34,254 nucleotides of DNA, from positions 1-34,254 of the forward strand of contig JANQHM010000040.1 in the NCBI GenBank assembly GCA_028282645.1, in the 5' to 3' direction. Shown here piece after piece: positions 23,783 through 31,207 of the stretch. Made by a program: the position numbers and the translations under genes. The DNA comes from Candidatus Gastranaerophilales bacterium. Lineage in GTDB: Bacteria > Cyanobacteriota > Vampirovibrionia > Gastranaerophilales > JANQFW01. The notes under the pieces are model-generated. The model was not told where the DNA came from, made no database searches, and worked only from the letters and a program-made list of their open reading frames with translations. Within the stretch, counting starts at the first letter, position 1; every line of letters starts with the position of its first letter.

Positions 23783-24910
23783 TTACGCTGTTTTTTTAGA
23801 TCTTCTACGTCTATTAATTAAATCTACGAAAGCCTCAAGTCTTGTCACAAGACCGGCTTTTCCTGTCATTTCGTCCATAGAGAATGATATTACAGGAATA
23901 TCCTCTAATTTACTGACATTAGGAAGAATACACTGCGTTACAATTTCCGGATTGCAGTTAAAAGGCCCAACGTGGATTACGCCGGCAATATTTTTATCAG
24001 CAGCATATATAACATCGCCTACAGATTCTAAACACTCTCCGCCAATGGCTCTTTTTATATATTTTTTAGCCATTCTTGCAGATCGGTCTCTATGAGATTC
24101 TTCTTTTTGCAAAAACCTGGGCATTAAGGTGTTGTTGCTCCAGTGAGAAAACATTATCTGCCTTTCGACTTCTACACCAAGCTTTCCAAGCTCTCTTTCT
24201 ATTTCCATATTGGTAAACGGGTCAAGTTGTACAAAAAATTCGCCCGTTAAATAAACCTTTAATATATCCTTTTTAGAATCGTGACTAACTTCATCATATT
24301 TTTTATTTATGTTTTTTAAAGCAGCTTTTAATTCTTTAATTGTATCTGCTTTATGTATTTCTTTTTTTGCATAATTATAAACGTTTTCTGCGCTGCCTTT
24401 TTGATATTCTCTCGGCCTTAGGTACAAAAGTTTGTTTTCAACTTCGTCCAGTGCATTTATCTTGGCTAATGCTATTCTTATGCCTCGAAGAGTTTTTAAA
24501 ATATTTGTGCTGCCTGTTGCATAACTGAATTTTTTGGCTACTTCTTTTAATTTGCCTTTATACATGTCAAACACAACCATTTCAAACTCATACCCGAGTT
24601 CTTTTAGTTTCGCTTCCGCCATTGTCGCATAATTGCCCAACCTGCAGCTGCCAGGCGCCTGAAACATTAACAAAACATTTGCACCTGATTCCAGGGCCTG
24701 GATGTAATTTCCTAAATTTAGTTTATATGGCAGGCAAACCGTTTCTATACTATGCCTTGTCCCTATTGTTAATGTTTCAGAATTATTCTCAGGGGGTAAC
24801 AGAACCTCTGCCCCCATTGTTTTTAGCATAGCACTCACCGGTATATATATGTTTCCCATATGAGGAAATGCAACAACTCTTTTTGATTTATACTTTGATG
24901 TTTTTTGCAT
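23783..24910 (-). CDS. HgdB-like iron-sulfur protein (CoA-dehydratase superfamily), copy 1
   Basis: This 375-residue paralog of the gene at 21562 has the start FPHMGNIYIPVSAMLKTMGA, Cys59 (IETVCLPYK), Cys89 (PGSCRLGNY) and Cys319 (GPFNCNPEIV), plus an extra Cys327 (TQCILPN) absent from the other copy. The ending is DEMTGKAGLVTRLEAFVDLI followed by a basic tail. Motif spacing is conserved between the copies, supporting binding of one [4Fe-4S] cluster per protein. The gene begins 3 bp after the ferredoxin stop with no obvious Shine-Dalgarno, so it is probably coupled to ferredoxin translation. The ferredoxin is a plausible direct electron donor. The reaction is unknown. Confidence 0.82.
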   Translation of the reverse strand: MQKTSKYKSKRVVAFPHMGNIYIPVSAMLKTMGAEVLLPPENNSETLTIGTRHSIETVCLPYKLNLGNYIQALESGANVLLMFQAPGSCRLGNYATMAEAKLKELGYEFEMVVFDMYKGKLKEVAKKFSYATGSTNILKTLRGIRIALAKINALDEVENKLLYLRPREYQKGSAENVYNYAKKEIHKADTIKELKAALKNINKKYDEVSHDSKKDILKVYLTGEFFVQLDPFTNMEIERELGKLGVEVERQIMFSHWSNNTLMPRFLQKEESHRDRSARMAKKYIKRAIGGECLESVGDVIYAADKNIAGVIHVGPFNCNPEIVTQCILPNVSKLEDIPVISFSMDEMTGKAGLVTRLEAFVDLINRRRRSKKTA

Positions 24911-24913
24911 AAT

Positions 24914-25117
24914 TTATTTTGTTACCAATTCTTTAAATTCTCCAGGTCCGCCAACTGTACATGCCTCAGGGCAAATACTTTGGCACGCTTGACAATCTAC
25001 GCATTCATTTGCGTTTATTTGATATACAGTATCTTTTTTGTATATAGCATCAACCGGACATGCAGTACTACACGTCCCACATCCGATACAATTTTCTTCA
25101 AGTATTTGTCTTGGCAT
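24914..25117 (-). CDS. 2[4Fe-4S] ferredoxin
   Basis: This 67-residue low-potential electron carrier has two complete cluster motifs, CIGCGTCSTACP (from residue 10) and CVDCQACQSICP (from residue 39), as in clostridial-type ferredoxins. It is slightly longer than the classical 55-residue form because of a C-terminal GGPGEFKELVTK. TGGAG lies 7 nt before the ATG. It lies 18 bp after the radical SAM gene and 3 bp before an HgdB-like gene. It could donate electrons to either the radical SAM cluster or the HgdB-like set. Confidence 0.95.
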   Translation of the reverse strand: MPRQILEENCIGCGTCSTACPVDAIYKKDTVYQINANECVDCQACQSICPEACTVGGPGEFKELVTK

Positions 25118-25135
25118 TTGTGCGCTCCATTTTAG

Positions 25136-26722
25136 CTAGACACCAACAGTTTCTTCTTCTTTAATTTCATCGTTAAGCTTTTTAACGGCGCTTAAATCTT
25201 TACCGCAGCTACAACATCCTGCTGTTTCGCATCCGCCGTGTATACCACCGTGAGGTGTTTTACTGCTGCAAAGAACGTTTCTGTCGTGATAATATTCGCC
25301 AGGTAGTGGGAATAATGTCATATAGTAATCATTTTCCCAGCTTTCATTGGTAATTTTTTCAACTTTTTCTGCGTATTCGTCTATTTGTGACATAATTTCA
25401 GGTTTTGTCAAATAGTCAGCAGCACCTCTATGAGTTTCATAAGGTTTAAATTTCTTATAATAACCTCTAAGCACCCAAGGTCTGTCAACAATCATACAAG
25501 GTCTAAGCATGTTGCCGTCGTATGGCGCACCTTTTCTGACAGCAGTCATAAACGGACTTGCCAAGGCCTCTGTTAATGTTGAATCTTTAACATTATGTGT
25601 TGCAAGATGTACAAAAGTACAAGGCTCAACATCACCTTTGGCATTAACGTGAATATATTGTCTTCCGCCTGCAATACAACCCATCATTTCAGGACCGTCC
25701 CCCCAGAAGTCAACGGTCATCATTGGCAGTGTATTTCTTGCATTGTATAGTGCTTTTTTTATATCTTCTCTTTGCTCAGCAGTAGGCATTACAGAAGGAT
25801 CAGGATTTTCACCCACCGGTACGTAGTGGAAACCCCAGGTCCACAAGCTGCCTTTGTCTGATAACATTTTCATATACTCATCAGAAATAGTTTCTTCAGT
25901 ATTTTCTTTTGTCATAGTCAAACTTACACCAAAAAAGATACCAGCTTCTTTAAGACGGTCCATTTTTTCCATAACCATCTTAAATGTACCTTTCCCTCTT
26001 ACTTTGTCGGTTGACTCTTCCCAACCGCCTAAACTAAACATAGGTGCTACGTTACCAAGCTTTTTAAGCCTTTCAATCCTCTCATCAGTTAATAAAGACC
26101 CATTTGTAAATGCCAGGAATATACAATCAGGATACTCCTCAGCCAAGTCTAAAAAGTCCTTTCTGATAAATGGCTCACCGCCTACAACAGGCATTATATG
26201 AATACCTAATTCATCTCTTGCTTCGTCAAAAAGTTTTTTCAATGTTTCATAAGACATATCTTCTTTTTGCTCGTAATTATGAGCCCAGCAGCCAGCGCAG
26301 GTAAAGTTACACTTTTGAGTAACACTTGTCAACAGAACTGTTGGCGGGTAGAACCCGTTATTTTCAAAAAATCTTGCACGTTTTCTCTGGTTATCACCAT
26401 AGTACCCGTGAACAAAAAAGTTTAGTAAAAACTTATTTCTACAGTTGGGATGTAAATCGTTAATAATTCTCTGCCACCAGGCTAAATGCGGGTGATCAGT
26501 TTCAAACAACCATCTCATTCTTTTGGCGTGCCTTACGGACCCTTCTGACCCGGCTATCTTTTCAAATAACTTTGTTAAATTAATAAGATTTCTTTTACTA
26601 GAAGTTCCTATTAAGTTAACTATTTGCCCAACTACAAATTCCATACCTGCTTGTTTAAGGTGATCAATATAACCTCTGCCGCCTCTTGCCTTCCACATTA
26701 AATCTTGGGGTAAAACTCTCAT
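25136..26722 (-). CDS. Radical SAM protein with SPASM-like C-terminal region
   Basis: This 528-residue enzyme is expected to cleave S-adenosylmethionine reductively. The canonical CxxxCxxC motif is Cys138, Cys142 and Cys145 (TQKCNFTCAGCW). Supporting motifs are MPVVGGEPFIRKDFLDLA (the GGEP strand) and FLAFTNGSLLTDERIERL. Further on, MGCIAGGRQYIHVNAKGDVEP followed by CTF resembles SPASM or HpnH-type auxiliary regions. The last 50 residues are His/Cys-rich (GGIHGGCETAGCCSCGKDL), a possible extra metal site. The first 120 residues are a helical extension before the barrel. AAGGAG lies 9 nt before the ATG. It is the first gene of the operon, with a MITE right end 79 bp upstream carrying a promoter-like CTGAAA-16-TATATA. 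The substrate is unknown. Confidence 0.88.
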   Translation of the reverse strand: MRVLPQDLMWKARGGRGYIDHLKQAGMEFVVGQIVNLIGTSSKRNLINLTKLFEKIAGSEGSVRHAKRMRWLFETDHPHLAWWQRIINDLHPNCRNKFLLNFFVHGYYGDNQRKRARFFENNGFYPPTVLLTSVTQKCNFTCAGCWAHNYEQKEDMSYETLKKLFDEARDELGIHIMPVVGGEPFIRKDFLDLAEEYPDCIFLAFTNGSLLTDERIERLKKLGNVAPMFSLGGWEESTDKVRGKGTFKMVMEKMDRLKEAGIFFGVSLTMTKENTEETISDEYMKMLSDKGSLWTWGFHYVPVGENPDPSVMPTAEQREDIKKALYNARNTLPMMTVDFWGDGPEMMGCIAGGRQYIHVNAKGDVEPCTFVHLATHNVKDSTLTEALASPFMTAVRKGAPYDGNMLRPCMIVDRPWVLRGYYKKFKPYETHRGAADYLTKPEIMSQIDEYAEKVEKITNESWENDYYMTLFPLPGEYYHDRNVLCSSKTPHGGIHGGCETAGCCSCGKDLSAVKKLNDEIKEEETVGV

Positions 26723-26800
26723 TTTGTTCGTCTCCTTATCGTCCCAACGTAATTTTACTAATTAATTATAAATATAATTAAATTTTATTTATACTGATTA

Positions 26801-26909
26801 TATACAGGTTTTAAATTAAATTTCAGACTTACTCTATTTCTGAAGATAGCCTGTTTTATTAATTTTAGTACGACTGAATTATCTAATAAAGTATTTTTGA
26901 GATATTATA
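26801..26909 (-). repeat. MITE-like repeat, type E copy 2 (diverged)
   Basis: On the minus strand this runs from TATAATATCTCAAAAATACT to GTCTGAAATTTAATTTAAAA then CCTGTATA. Both terminal repeats are recognisable against 18385-18490 and the interior is diverged. Its right end faces the radical SAM operon, placing CTGAAA and TATATA (16-bp spacing) about 80 bp before the start codon. The remainder of 26723-27092 is AT-rich and shows nothing else I can name. Confidence 0.75.
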
Positions 26910-27092
26910 TTTTTCCCATAAAAAAAATAAAAAATACAGTAGGATTGGATAAATTTATCTGATTTGTTAATAAATATTTAAAATGCAGCTTGTGTAGTAA
27001 TTAATAGTCTTAATTGCATAATCAAATTCTATAAAATAATAAAATAAATAAATATAACTTACCTGAGCGGAAGTAAATTATATTTGAAATCT

Positions 27093-27147
27093 GGTAATAC
27101 TCATCACCTTTCTTATGTCATCGCTATAAGCTTTTGATATAACCAGC
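27093..27147 (-). repeat. Repeat B, partial copy 3, next to an unoccupied repeat C target
   Basis: This contains ATCACCTTTCTTATGTCATC and TAAGCTTTTGATATAAC as in copy 2, then diverges into CCAGCTTTTATTTTTTTAAC. That junction matches both flanks of repeat C copy 3 at 32261-32362, so it appears to be the unoccupied form of the same target. It lies just beyond the queH stop. Confidence 0.75.
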
Positions 27148-27173
27148 TTTTATTTTTTTAACCAGATAGGCTC

Positions 27174-27722
27174 TTAGTCAATACTATAAATGCAGCCGCA
27201 ATAACTTTGTCGATACATTTTATATTTACGAGACAGCTCAGTACTTTTTTGAAAACCGTTGTTTTTTTTAAAATTCGCTTGTAAGAAGCTTAAATTATAC
27301 TTTTTAGCTAATTCAATGCCTATTTTATTTATTATTTCAGCATTTTTATGGGGACTAACCGTTAATACTGTTGTAAATGTATCAAATCCACTTTTGCAAG
27401 CGTATTTAGCCGTTTCTTCCAATCTTATTTTATAGCATATCTTGCAGCGTTTACCTCCTTCTTGACAGTCTTCCAGGCCTTTAACCCGCTCAAACCAAGT
27501 ATCAACCGAATCTTCTTTTAAAATCGGGGGATACTTTTTTATCTCTGAAAAAGATATTAGTTCTTCCAGGCGCGTTTGATATTCATCCAGTGGATGAATA
27601 TTAGGGTTATAAAAAAAGCCATGCGGGATAAAGTTATTATCTGTTAAATATTGAAATACATATGTGCAACAAGGGGCACAACATGTATGAACCAGTATAT
27701 TTTTCTTTTCTGTTTTACTCAT
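27174..27722 (-). CDS. queH: Epoxyqueuosine reductase QueH
   Basis: This is the cobalamin-independent enzyme that reduces epoxyqueuosine to queuosine in tRNA anticodons. It is 182 residues from the ATG at 27722, close to characterised QueH (about 190); a GTG 15 nt upstream is an alternative start without better support. The cysteine pattern is diagnostic: VHTCCAPCC (Cys14, 15, 18, 19), an internal RCKICYKIRL and a C-terminal SYCGC, providing cluster and metal ligands. Other family motifs are FFYNPNIHPLDEY and TVLTVSPHKN. No queuosine synthesis genes are nearby, so salvage or distant genes must supply the precursor. It is downstream of the VKOR-DsbA gene on the same strand but 132 bp away. Confidence 0.93.
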   Translation of the reverse strand: MSKTEKKNILVHTCCAPCCTYVFQYLTDNNFIPHGFFYNPNIHPLDEYQTRLEELISFSEIKKYPPILKEDSVDTWFERVKGLEDCQEGGKRCKICYKIRLEETAKYACKSGFDTFTTVLTVSPHKNAEIINKIGIELAKKYNLSFLQANFKKNNGFQKSTELSRKYKMYRQSYCGCIYSID

Positions 27723-27790
27723 TTTGTAATACCGCACTATAAGTATTCTGGTGCAAGATTAAATTTTAGATTCTCTTATGTTTATTTTAT

Positions 27791-27886
27791 TTCGATAGAA
27801 TACCCGGACCCCTGGGGCACTAACTTATGCAAAGCAAAGCTTTGCGCTTAAAGTTACGGGGATGATACCTCGTCGAGGAGGTTCAT
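27791..27886 (-). repeat. Hairpin repeat C, copy 2 (encodes the VKOR-DsbA tail)
   Basis: On the minus strand it starts ATGAACCTCCTCGACGAGG and ends GGGTATTCTATCGAA, matching copy 1 at 14761-14857 apart from a 12-base shortening of the left hairpin and an expanded GGGGTCC near the right end. The nested TAACTT/AAGTTA and GCAAAG/CTTTGC stems are kept. Its first 33 bases are the last ten codons and stop of the upstream gene. Confidence 0.9.
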
Positions 27887-29116
27887 TTGTTTTAAACTTT
27901 TTTCAACTTCTTGTTTAAGCTCTTCATAAGGCATAATTCCTTCATATTTTTTCATACCTATATAAAAAGTCGGAGTAAGCTTTATTCCCATTTTAACCCC
28001 TTTACCTGCTTCTTTTTTTAATTTTTCCAAATTACCAGGGTCGTTTATATAAGATTTTAGTTTAATAATATCAAGATTTAAACTTTTTGCAAGAATTAAC
28101 AGGTTTTCATCACTTAAATTTTTCTGATTTTTAAATAACAAGCTTACCATATCCCAATATTTTCCTTGCTCTTTTGCTGCACGTGCGTATAATGCTGCTT
28201 TGCAACTATATTTATGGCCTGTGCTTTTTACATAAGGATTACAATTTGAGCTTAATGGGAAGTCGTAATGTAAAATCATTATATTATCAAAGTCTTTAGC
28301 CAGTTTTATAAAGTATCCGTTTAATGTAGCGCAGTAAGGGCATTCAAAATCAGAATAATCTTTTATTATTAAAGCAGGTTTTTTTGAACCTAAAATGTTT
28401 CCTAAATTTTCTGTTTCTGTAATGAGTTTTATTGATGTTTTAAGTTCTTGTTCAGGCTTTAAAATCAATATGTTACTTTGGCTTGTAAATATTAATACTG
28501 CAATAGCGCAAAGAATTCCAAATATAACAAGATTTCCTAATATTTTATCTGCTAGAACACTAACAGTATCTTTTTTGAAGTTATTTAAATGAACAATCAG
28601 TTTATCGTCAATTCTGGTAACAATAAACAGGAACAGGTTTACAAAATAAGTGGCAAAACATAGAATACAAAGCTTTTTGATAACTACATAAGAAATAAAT
28701 GCTAATATTATTGATATAAGCAATGAAATAAGAGACAAAATGCATATAAAACTGGTCGGATGATTAAAAGATTTAAATAATTTAAACTTTTTAAAAGGAA
28801 ATACGCTAATTCCAAAAATTAAAGTATAAAAAAATAGTCCATAAAGGGCCAATGGAATACCTAAAAAGTGTGAAAAATTTGTTTTTGCTACACCATCGCA
28901 GTCTATATAGTCATTTACGCTGCAAAAACTTTTAGTTACAACTTCTCCAAAATTAACATCAAAGAAAATAAAAGCTAATTTTAAGCTTACTAAAAAACCT
29001 GCAATGGAAAATAAAGGAATTAAATAGCGTACAATTAACTTTTTAATGCTGTTATTCTCTGTTTGAATCGTATCAGCAGGATTATTTGCTGTTTTTTGTC
29101 TTTTTTTCTTGCCCAT
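27854..29116 (-). CDS. VKOR-DsbA fusion, disulfide-bond formation protein
   Basis: This 420-residue membrane protein combines the two halves of a periplasmic disulfide-forming system. Residues about 28-210 are a vitamin K epoxide reductase-like domain with five or more membrane helices, loop cysteines Cys65 and Cys73 (CSVNDYIDCDGVAKTNFSHF) and the quinone-proximal CxxC at Cys150/Cys153 (KKLCILCFATY). Residues about 245-410 are a thioredoxin-fold DsbA-like domain with CPYC at Cys259-262 (SDFECPYCATL) and the cis-Pro loop LTPTFYIG. VKOR linked to a thioredoxin-like domain is known in cyanobacteria and other bacteria. The last ten residues, MNLLDEVSSP, and the stop are encoded by repeat C rather than by the ancestral gene. 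The Shine-Dalgarno is weak (AAGG about 12 nt upstream). Confidence 0.93.
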   Translation of the reverse strand: MGKKKRQKTANNPADTIQTENNSIKKLIVRYLIPLFSIAGFLVSLKLAFIFFDVNFGEVVTKSFCSVNDYIDCDGVAKTNFSHFLGIPLALYGLFFYTLIFGISVFPFKKFKLFKSFNHPTSFICILSLISLLISIILAFISYVVIKKLCILCFATYFVNLFLFIVTRIDDKLIVHLNNFKKDTVSVLADKILGNLVIFGILCAIAVLIFTSQSNILILKPEQELKTSIKLITETENLGNILGSKKPALIIKDYSDFECPYCATLNGYFIKLAKDFDNIMILHYDFPLSSNCNPYVKSTGHKYSCKAALYARAAKEQGKYWDMVSLLFKNQKNLSDENLLILAKSLNLDIIKLKSYINDPGNLEKLKKEAGKGVKMGIKLTPTFYIGMKKYEGIMPYEELKQEVEKSLKQMNLLDEVSSP

Positions 29117-29160
29117 ATTATCACTTTACCTTTTTATACTTCCATCTTAATTTTAATTTT

Positions 29161-29220
29161 GGAGGATTGTCATCACCTTTTTTATGTAATCACTACTAAC
29201 TTTGATATAGTTTAAGCTTG
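29161..29220 (-). repeat. Repeat B, diverged copy 4
   Basis: CATCACCTTTTTTATGTAAT and CTTTGATATAG recall the conserved half of repeat B (ATCACCTTTCTTATGTCATC, CTTTTGATATAAC). It lies just upstream of the VKOR-DsbA gene. The hairpin is imperfect here. Confidence 0.55.
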
Positions 29221-29233
29221 CTGCCAAAACACA

Positions 29234-29273
29234 CGATTGAATAATCTGAAAAGTATTTTGGAAATAGTGTATA
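29234..29273 (-). repeat. Half MITE (type E left end)
   Basis: GATTGAATAATCTGAAAAGT and TTTTGGAAATAGTGTATA match the terminal segment at 32703-32739. No right end is found nearby, so it is a solo end marking the border of the gene-free region. Confidence 0.65.
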
Positions 29274-29334
29274 CATATTAACATATATCCCTGTATTTAT
29301 AAATAAGTAACAAAATGTATATTATATCAGATAA

Positions 29335-29703
29335 GCAATTTTTAAAGCTTTTTTGTTTTTATATATATAACAAACTATATTTTTATATTAACAAATAGCA
29401 CAATTATCAGTTGAATAAGCATTACAAAAAAATTAAGAGTTATTTAAATAAAGTATAAATAAATTTTAGACTCCGCAATAATTTATAATATTAAATTATA
29501 AATTAATAACTAATTTAAAGCAGTCTATTCAGTAGTATATACAGAATCACAATCATCGTTACGCACATTTATTTCTCATTTTTATCATATCCAGACAGAA
29601 GCAGGTACGTTTTATTCGTACTTTATCTTCTATTTTATATTTATTCATATAGATATCTCTTATTTAACAGTCGGTATTTTAATAAATATCGACTATTTTA
29701 TTG
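29335..29703 (+). ncRNA. Gene-free unit 1 (possible non-coding transcript)
   Basis: Box D (GCAATTTTTAAAGC, then TTTTTTGTTTTTATATATAT, 29335-29373) opens the unit and an intrinsic terminator closes it. No ORF of convincing length or ribosome-binding site is present. Internal landmarks shared with units 2 and/or 3 are ATCATCGTTAC near 29555, an AGAAG element near 29600 and TCTCTTAT just before the terminator. A small GTACG/CGTAC hairpin lies near 29605-29622. If box D is a promoter, this would be an RNA of about 330 nt. Confidence 0.35.
29669..29703 (+). terminator. Terminator of gene-free unit 1
   Basis: An 11-bp stem with one G-U pair, AGTCGGTATTT (29669-29679) with AAATATCGACT (29684-29694), has a TAAT loop and is followed by ATTTTATTG. 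Its stem shares AGTCG with the terminators at 30255 and 30829. Confidence 0.7.
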
Positions 29704-29828
29704 TGTTTTAGTATTTTAAATTTTTAAATTTTAATATCTATATCCTTTTTAAGGATTTAATATTTTAAATAGACTAATTATAAAGAAATATAGCCTAAAA
29801 AAAATTTTTATTTTTTTATAAGATTATA

Positions 29829-30280
29829 GCAATTTTAAATTTTTATTTGTTTTTATATATATAACAAACCAAATTTTTATTTACCAAATTTTAAAATCAA
29901 AAATAAACAACCCACTATATTAATTGAATTTTAGCACAAATTAATTGTATAGCCAGCACAATATTTATTCATCATTCATTCATCATTACCATCGTAAAGC
30001 ATATAATCAGGAGATTTAAAACATGATAATTAATATTTTATATTTAGTTACTTTTAAGTAATTAAATATAGATTATATAATATTTTAAACTATAGAAGTA
30101 ACCATTTTTTAAATCATCATAGTCCAATTTAAGCAGGTAATTAAAACTAACCCTCACTCTCAACACTCACACTCTCTGTAGAAGTTCCCGTTTCGGTTAA
30201 TATTCGATACTTAATATTCTTTCTCTTTCCTTTATATAAATGTCTCTTATCTGGCAGTCGTTTTTCGACTGTTTTATTTT
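29829..30280 (+). ncRNA. Gene-free unit 2 (possible non-coding transcript)
   Basis: Box D (GCAATTTTAAATTTTTA, then TTTGTTTTTATATATATAAC) at 29829-29868 opens the unit and the terminator at 30255 closes it. Only a 12-codon frame with a good Shine-Dalgarno (CAGGAGA, then ATG at 30023; MIINILYLVTFK) is present, too short to weigh. GTAGAAGTTCCC at about 30178 and TCTCTTAT before the terminator recur in unit 3. The predicted RNA would be about 400 nt. Confidence 0.33.
30255..30280 (+). terminator. Terminator of gene-free unit 2
   Basis: A perfect CAGTCG/CGACTG stem (30255-30260 and 30266-30271) with a T5 loop is followed by TTTTATTTT. TGTCTCTTAT lies just upstream, as in the other two units. Confidence 0.75.
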
Positions 30281-30317
30281 GCGAGACAGTCACTATCCTC
30301 GACAAATCATTATTATT

Positions 30318-30352
30318 CCGATTATCAATTAAATTTCAGATTACTCTTTTCA
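30318..30352 (-). repeat. Solo MITE right end
   Basis: TCAATTAAATTTCAGATTAC and TCTTTTCAG match the right terminal repeat of the type E MITEs read inverted. No left end accompanies it. It sits between the unit 2 terminator and the box D of unit 3. Confidence 0.6.
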
Positions 30353-30510
30353 GTTTTTTTAGCAATTTTTAAATACTTTTTGTTTTTATATATATAACAC
30401 ATTACATCCTATTATAAAACATACTATTATATATAACCAAATTTTTTTTTATTAAATCTATTAACATATCCATCAGTATATCAGCACAACCATTATTAAA
30501 TTTTTATTCA

Positions 30511-30669
30511 TTGAATTAGATAAACATTTCAGATTCTTTAATCAGATAAAAACTAATAAAATTGTTCTCTGAATTGCGAAGCAGGAGCGTTAAAAAATGA
30601 AATGGTCAATTTTATTTTTTATAAACTCATTCCAAAGAGAAATCTGAAATTTAATTGAGGACCAATATA
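30511..30669 (+). repeat. MITE-like repeat, type A copy 3
   Basis: The left end is diverged (AATTAGATAAACATTTCAG) and the right end is TTTAATTGAGGACCAATATA. Between the left repeat and the type A core it carries about 40 bp (ATCAGATAAAAACTAATAAA and onward to GTTCTCTG) that resembles the type E interior, so it links the two subtypes. Confidence 0.85.
30597..30647 (+). CDS. Micro-ORF in MITE copy 3 (16 aa, speculative)
   Basis: The same frame as at 26-76, MKWSILFFINSFQREI, with AGGAG 9 nt before the ATG. It differs from copy 1 by one residue (Ser to Asn). Translation is not demonstrated. Confidence 0.22.
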   Translation: MKWSILFFINSFQREI

Positions 30670-30828
30670 AAAAGTTTCAAAATCATCATCGTTACACATA
30701 TTAGTTAGCTCAATACTTAGTTTTTTCTCAAATCCAATAGAAGTTCCCCCAGCCGTATATTATTCTATTAATTTAGCCTTTTATTTATTTTAGTTCTCTT
30801 CTTTTTCCAAATAAAAGTCTCTTATTCA

Positions 30829-30867
30829 CAGTCGGTATTCAAGAATACCTTGACTGTTTATTTTTTT
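30829..30867 (+). terminator. Terminator of gene-free unit 3
   Basis: CAGTC plus GGTAT (from 30829) pair with ATACC and GACTG (to 30856), with a two-base TT bulge. TTTATTTTTTT follows. It is the strongest T-tract of the three related terminators. Confidence 0.8.
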
Positions 30868-31207
30868 GTTTAGGGGTAAGTTAAATAAAAATTTATATTT
30901 AAATATCTTAATATTTGTCGTTTAAATGTCAATAAAATAAAGAGACATTTTTTAATATATATATATAGCATATTATGTACAGAATTTGAATCATCAATAA
31001 AATAATTAGTAGTTATTTAAATAAAATTAAAAATAGTTTATTTAAATTATGTCTTTGCGGGAGCGTTAAAAAATGAAATGGTCAATTTTATTTTTTATAA
31101 GCTTATTCCAAAGAGAAATCTGAAATTTAATTGAGGACCAAAATATTTATTATTTAGATTAGAAGTGCATATTGTCAGTTAATCCAGGCAAAAATAGGAG
31201 AGTTAAT
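30868..31207 (+). other. Leader region of the Cys-rich protein gene
   Basis: This stretch of 340 bases has no gene. It holds a degenerate box D-like tract (CATTTTTTAATATATATATA near 30950) and a truncated type A MITE at 31053-31145. A Shine-Dalgarno at 31197 serves the gene at 31208. It resembles a fourth gene-free unit that runs into a real gene instead of a terminator. Confidence 0.5.
31053..31145 (+). repeat. MITE-like repeat, type A copy 4 (5' truncated)
   Basis: It starts at CTTTGCGGGAGCGTT, lacking the left terminal repeat, and ends TTTAATTGAGGACCA. Its micro-ORF at 31073-31123 reads MKWSILFFISLFQREI (Ser to Leu relative to copy 1). The promoter-like TATAAA at the right end is changed to AAAATATT here. 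It lies 60 bp before the gene at 31208. Confidence 0.85.

Larger units (their letters stand above)
30362..30867 (+). ncRNA. Gene-free unit 3, interrupted by a MITE
   Basis: Box D (GCAATTTTTAAATAC, then TTTTTGTTTTTATATATATA) at 30362-30399 opens the unit and the terminator at 30829 closes it. A type A MITE of about 159 bp interrupts it; without that insert its length is close to the other units. ATCATCGTTACACA, AATAGAAGTTCCC and AAGTCTCTTAT are shared with units 1 and/or 2. No convincing ORF is present. Confidence 0.33.

Noticed and set aside
24905-25135. Plus-strand 76-residue Cys-containing ORF opposite the ferredoxin
   Set aside because: It is the antisense shadow of the ferredoxin gene and its cysteines mirror the ferredoxin codons.
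29340-29375. Reading the TATATATATA tracts as a CRISPR-like or satellite array
   Set aside because: The tracts recur only every 500 bp or so, with unrelated sequence between them and no regular spacers.
30023-30061. A 12-codon frame MIINILYLVTFK with a CAGGAGA site in gene-free unit 2
   Set aside because: It is too short and AT-biased, and no equivalent frame exists in units 1 or 3, so it is not listed as a gene.
29854-30280. Type I toxin-antitoxin interpretation of the gene-free units
   Set aside because: No hydrophobic toxin frame with a start signal recurs in the units and no convergent antisense promoter is evident.
31172-31207. Extended TTG start of the Cys-rich protein
   Set aside because: It has no Shine-Dalgarno, whereas the ATG at 31208 has GGAG at correct spacing.
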